5,559 nt of DNA from Chloroflexota bacterium (GTDB lineage Bacteria; Chloroflexota; Limnocylindria; Limnocylindrales; CSP1-4): positions 1-5,559 of the forward strand of contig VGPE01000194.1 of the NCBI GenBank assembly GCA_016875645.1, in the 5' to 3' direction. Shown here piece by piece: positions 3,636 to 5,559 of the stretch. Positions within the stretch are counted from its first letter, which is position 1. The number at the start of each line of letters is the position of its first letter. Made by a program: the position numbers and the translations under genes. A model generated the notes under the pieces. It was not told the origin of the DNA. It did no database searches and saw nothing but the letters and a program-made list of their open reading frames with translations.

Positions 3636-5559
3636 ATGAAGAACCTGGTGATCGTGGAATCGCCGGCGAAGGCCAAGACGATCGAACGGTATCTTGGTCC
3701 CACCTACACCGTTCTGGCGTCGTACGGACACGTGCGCGACCTGCCGGAGAAACTGGGCAAGGATCAGCTCGGCGTGGATGTCGAGCAAGATTTCCGGCCC
3801 GACTACGAGATCGTGCCCGATCGGCGACGCCAGGTCGGGGCGATCGAAAAGGCCGCCCGCAGCGCGAACCTGATCTACCTCGCCACAGATCTCGACCGTG
3901 AGGGCGAGGCGATCGCCTGGCACGTCGCCGAAGCCGCCAACCTCGACCCGCAGAAGACGCGCCGCGTCACATTCAGCGAGATCACCGAGAGCGCGATCCA
4001 CGACGCCTTCGCCAACCCACGGGCCATCAACGTCGACCTCGTGGACGCCCAGCAGGCGCGACGGGTCGTGGACCGCCTGGTCGGCTACACGTTGAGCCCG
4101 CTCCTCTGGCGCAAGGTCCGCTCCGGGCTGTCGGCGGGCCGTGTCCAGTCGGTGGCGGTCCGTCTCGTCGTCGACCGGGAGCGCGCGATCCGCGCGTTCG
4201 CCGCACGCGAGTACTGGACCCTGGCAGCCACGCTGCTGACGCGTTCAGCGGAGTCCTTCACCGCGGACCTCGTGCGCATCGACGGCGAGAAGCCCGAGAT
4301 CGAGAGCGAGACCGACGCCACCACCCACGTCGCGGCGATCGCGCAGGCGACGCCAGTCGTGCGCTCGGTCGCGGTGAAGCGGTCCAGGCGCAGCCCCGCA
4401 CCGCCGTTCACCACGTCCACGCTCCAGCAGGAGGCCAGCCGCAAGCTGGGCTTCTCGCCCAAGCGGACGATGTCCGTGGCGCAGCGCCTCTACGAAGGCC
4501 TCGAGACCAGGGAGGGTCAGGTCGGCCTCATCACGTACATGCGGACCGACTCGGTTGCACTCTCGGGCCAGGCGATGGGCGAGGCGCGGAACGAGATCAC
4601 GTCACGCTTCGGCGGCGAGTACGCGATGCCCAAGGGCCGCCCGTTCAAGACGAAGACCCGCAACGCCCAGGAAGCCCATGAGGCCATCCGGCCCACCTCG
4701 TTCAGCCGCGACCCCGAAACGCTCGCGGGATCGCTCAAGTCCGACGAGCTGCGCCTGTACCGGCTCATCTGGCAGCGGGCGCTTGCGAGCCAGATGAAGG
4801 AGAAGGAACTCGAGACGACCAGCGTGGATTTCGACGCCGGTCGATATGGCCTCCGGGCGAGTGCCACGCGGACGGTGTTCGACGGGTTCAGCCGCGTCTA
4901 CACCGAGGGCTCGGACGATGCCACCGAAGAGGCTGAGCGCGTACTGCCACCCCTGCGTGAGGGCGACGCGACGAGCGTCCTCGACGTGACACCGACGCAG
5001 CACTTCACCGAACCGCCGCCGCGCTACACCGAGGCCAGCCTGATCCGGGCGCTCGAGGAGCACGGGATCGGCCGCCCGTCCACGTATGCAGCCACGATCT
5101 CGACGATCGTGGACCGCGGGTACGTCGTGGTGCTCGAGCGACGCCTCCACCCGACGCCCGTCGGCGAGATCGTCAATGACCTCCTCGTCGAGAACTTCGG
5201 CAATCTCGTCGACCTCCAGTTCACGGCGCGCATGGAAGAGGACCTCGACGCGGTGGCCTCGGGAACGCGCGATTGGGTCCCGCTGGTCCGGGACTTCTAC
5301 ACGCCCTTCGCTTCGGATGTGGCGATCAAGCAGAAGGAGTTGCGGCCCGCGGACATCGGGCTCGCGAGCGACCAGGTCTGCTCCGAGGGTCACCCCATGG
5401 TGATCCGGGCCGGGCGGTACGGCGAGTACCTCGCCTGCGCCAACTACCCCGAACACAAGGAGACGCGCCCCCTCGCGTCAACAGAAGCGCCGGAGATGCC
5501 CGGAGGCGAGGGTGCCGAGGTCGTTGGCCAGACTTGCCCGGAGTGCGGCGCGGATCACG
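3636..5559 (+). CDS. topA: DNA topoisomerase I (type IA), 3' end cut off by the window
   Basis: TopA relaxes negatively supercoiled DNA by cutting one strand through a 5'-phosphotyrosine and passing the other. The frame is open for 641 codons to the window end. The Toprim domain starts at once with VIVESPAKAKTI (5-16, Glu8) and has TDLDREGEA (84-92) with the metal-binding acids Asp85, Asp87 and Glu89. The core continues with SAGRVQSVAVR, LITYMRTDS with the catalytic Tyr301, QEAHEAIRPT (345-354), and near 460-490 the YTEASLIRALEEHGIGRPSTY region. After residue 580 come zinc-finger repeats. The first is unusual: Cys582-x3-His586 and Cys601-x5-His607 instead of four Cys. The second begins with CPEC at 634-637. 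About 200 further residues are expected from typical family lengths. ATG 3636 is supported by the motif starting at residue 5. It appears to have its own promoter and no Shine-Dalgarno sequence. Confidence 0.97.
   Translation, partial: MKNLVIVESPAKAKTIERYLGPTYTVLASYGHVRDLPEKLGKDQLGVDVEQDFRPDYEIVPDRRRQVGAIEKAARSANLIYLATDLDREGEAIAWHVAEAANLDPQKTRRVTFSEITESAIHDAFANPRAINVDLVDAQQARRVVDRLVGYTLSPLLWRKVRSGLSAGRVQSVAVRLVVDRERAIRAFAAREYWTLAATLLTRSAESFTADLVRIDGEKPEIESETDATTHVAAIAQATPVVRSVAVKRSRRSPAPPFTTSTLQQEASRKLGFSPKRTMSVAQRLYEGLETREGQVGLITYMRTDSVALSGQAMGEARNEITSRFGGEYAMPKGRPFKTKTRNAQEAHEAIRPTSFSRDPETLAGSLKSDELRLYRLIWQRALASQMKEKELETTSVDFDAGRYGLRASATRTVFDGFSRVYTEGSDDATEEAERVLPPLREGDATSVLDVTPTQHFTEPPPRYTEASLIRALEEHGIGRPSTYAATISTIVDRGYVVVLERRLHPTPVGEIVNDLLVENFGNLVDLQFTARMEEDLDAVASGTRDWVPLVRDFYTPFASDVAIKQKELRPADIGLASDQVCSEGHPMVIRAGRYGEYLACANYPEHKETRPLASTEAPEMPGGEGAEVVGQTCPECGADH

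Noticed and set aside
4602..5456. Minus-strand frame of 284 codons opposite topA
   Set aside because: It lies entirely antisense to the conserved TopA core, and its product resembles no family I know.
1..5559. CRISPR arrays, tRNA or rRNA genes, insertion sequences, attachment sites
   Set aside because: I looked for regularly spaced repeats, clover-leaf features such as GGTTCGAATCC, transposase motifs and flanking inverted repeats, and found none.

Overview
This is a GC-rich bacterial window with tightly packed genes, all on the plus strand. It holds four complete genes and the first three quarters of a fifth. No gene settles the taxonomy. The very high GC, the style of the CAP domain (NCTRTGGW near its start, GHYRNLMN near its end) and the unusual TopA zinc finger (CSEGH...YPEHK) resemble what I recall from uncultured, high-GC Chloroflexota (Limnocylindria / Ellin6529-like). 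That placement is inference from memory, not the result of a search.

Layout. Positions 1-208 are non-coding as far as I can see and carry a strong GC hairpin (96-121) and a -10-like box (197-202) directly before the first gene. Positions 209-3071 look like one three-gene transcription unit: prephenate dehydrogenase (tyrA), a NUDIX hydrolase of the 'predicted phosphoesterase' type, and a secreted two-domain protein. The two junctions are both ATGA stop/start overlaps, so translation is probably coupled. A short gap with a 9-bp perfect inverted repeat follows. A small gene of unknown function (3148-3525) comes next, then a 110-base gap with a 14-bp GC palindrome and an extended -10 box, and then topA (DNA topoisomerase I) from 3636 off the right edge.

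The genes do not form an obvious pathway. tyrA serves tyrosine synthesis, the NUDIX enzyme probably removes or recycles a nucleoside-diphosphate derivative, and topA relaxes negative supercoils. The most unusual object is the third gene. It joins a signal peptide and an NfeD-type (ClpP-class) Ser/Lys protease domain to a long Ala/Lys/Arg-rich helical linker and a C-terminal CAP/SCP domain. The membrane-spanning part and OB-fold of full-length NfeD are missing. This protease-linker-CAP architecture is the best candidate here for something not previously described.

A second theme is translation start signals. tyrA and topA, the first genes of their units, have no Shine-Dalgarno sequence but have a -10-like box 6-8 bases before the ATG, which suggests leaderless transcripts.
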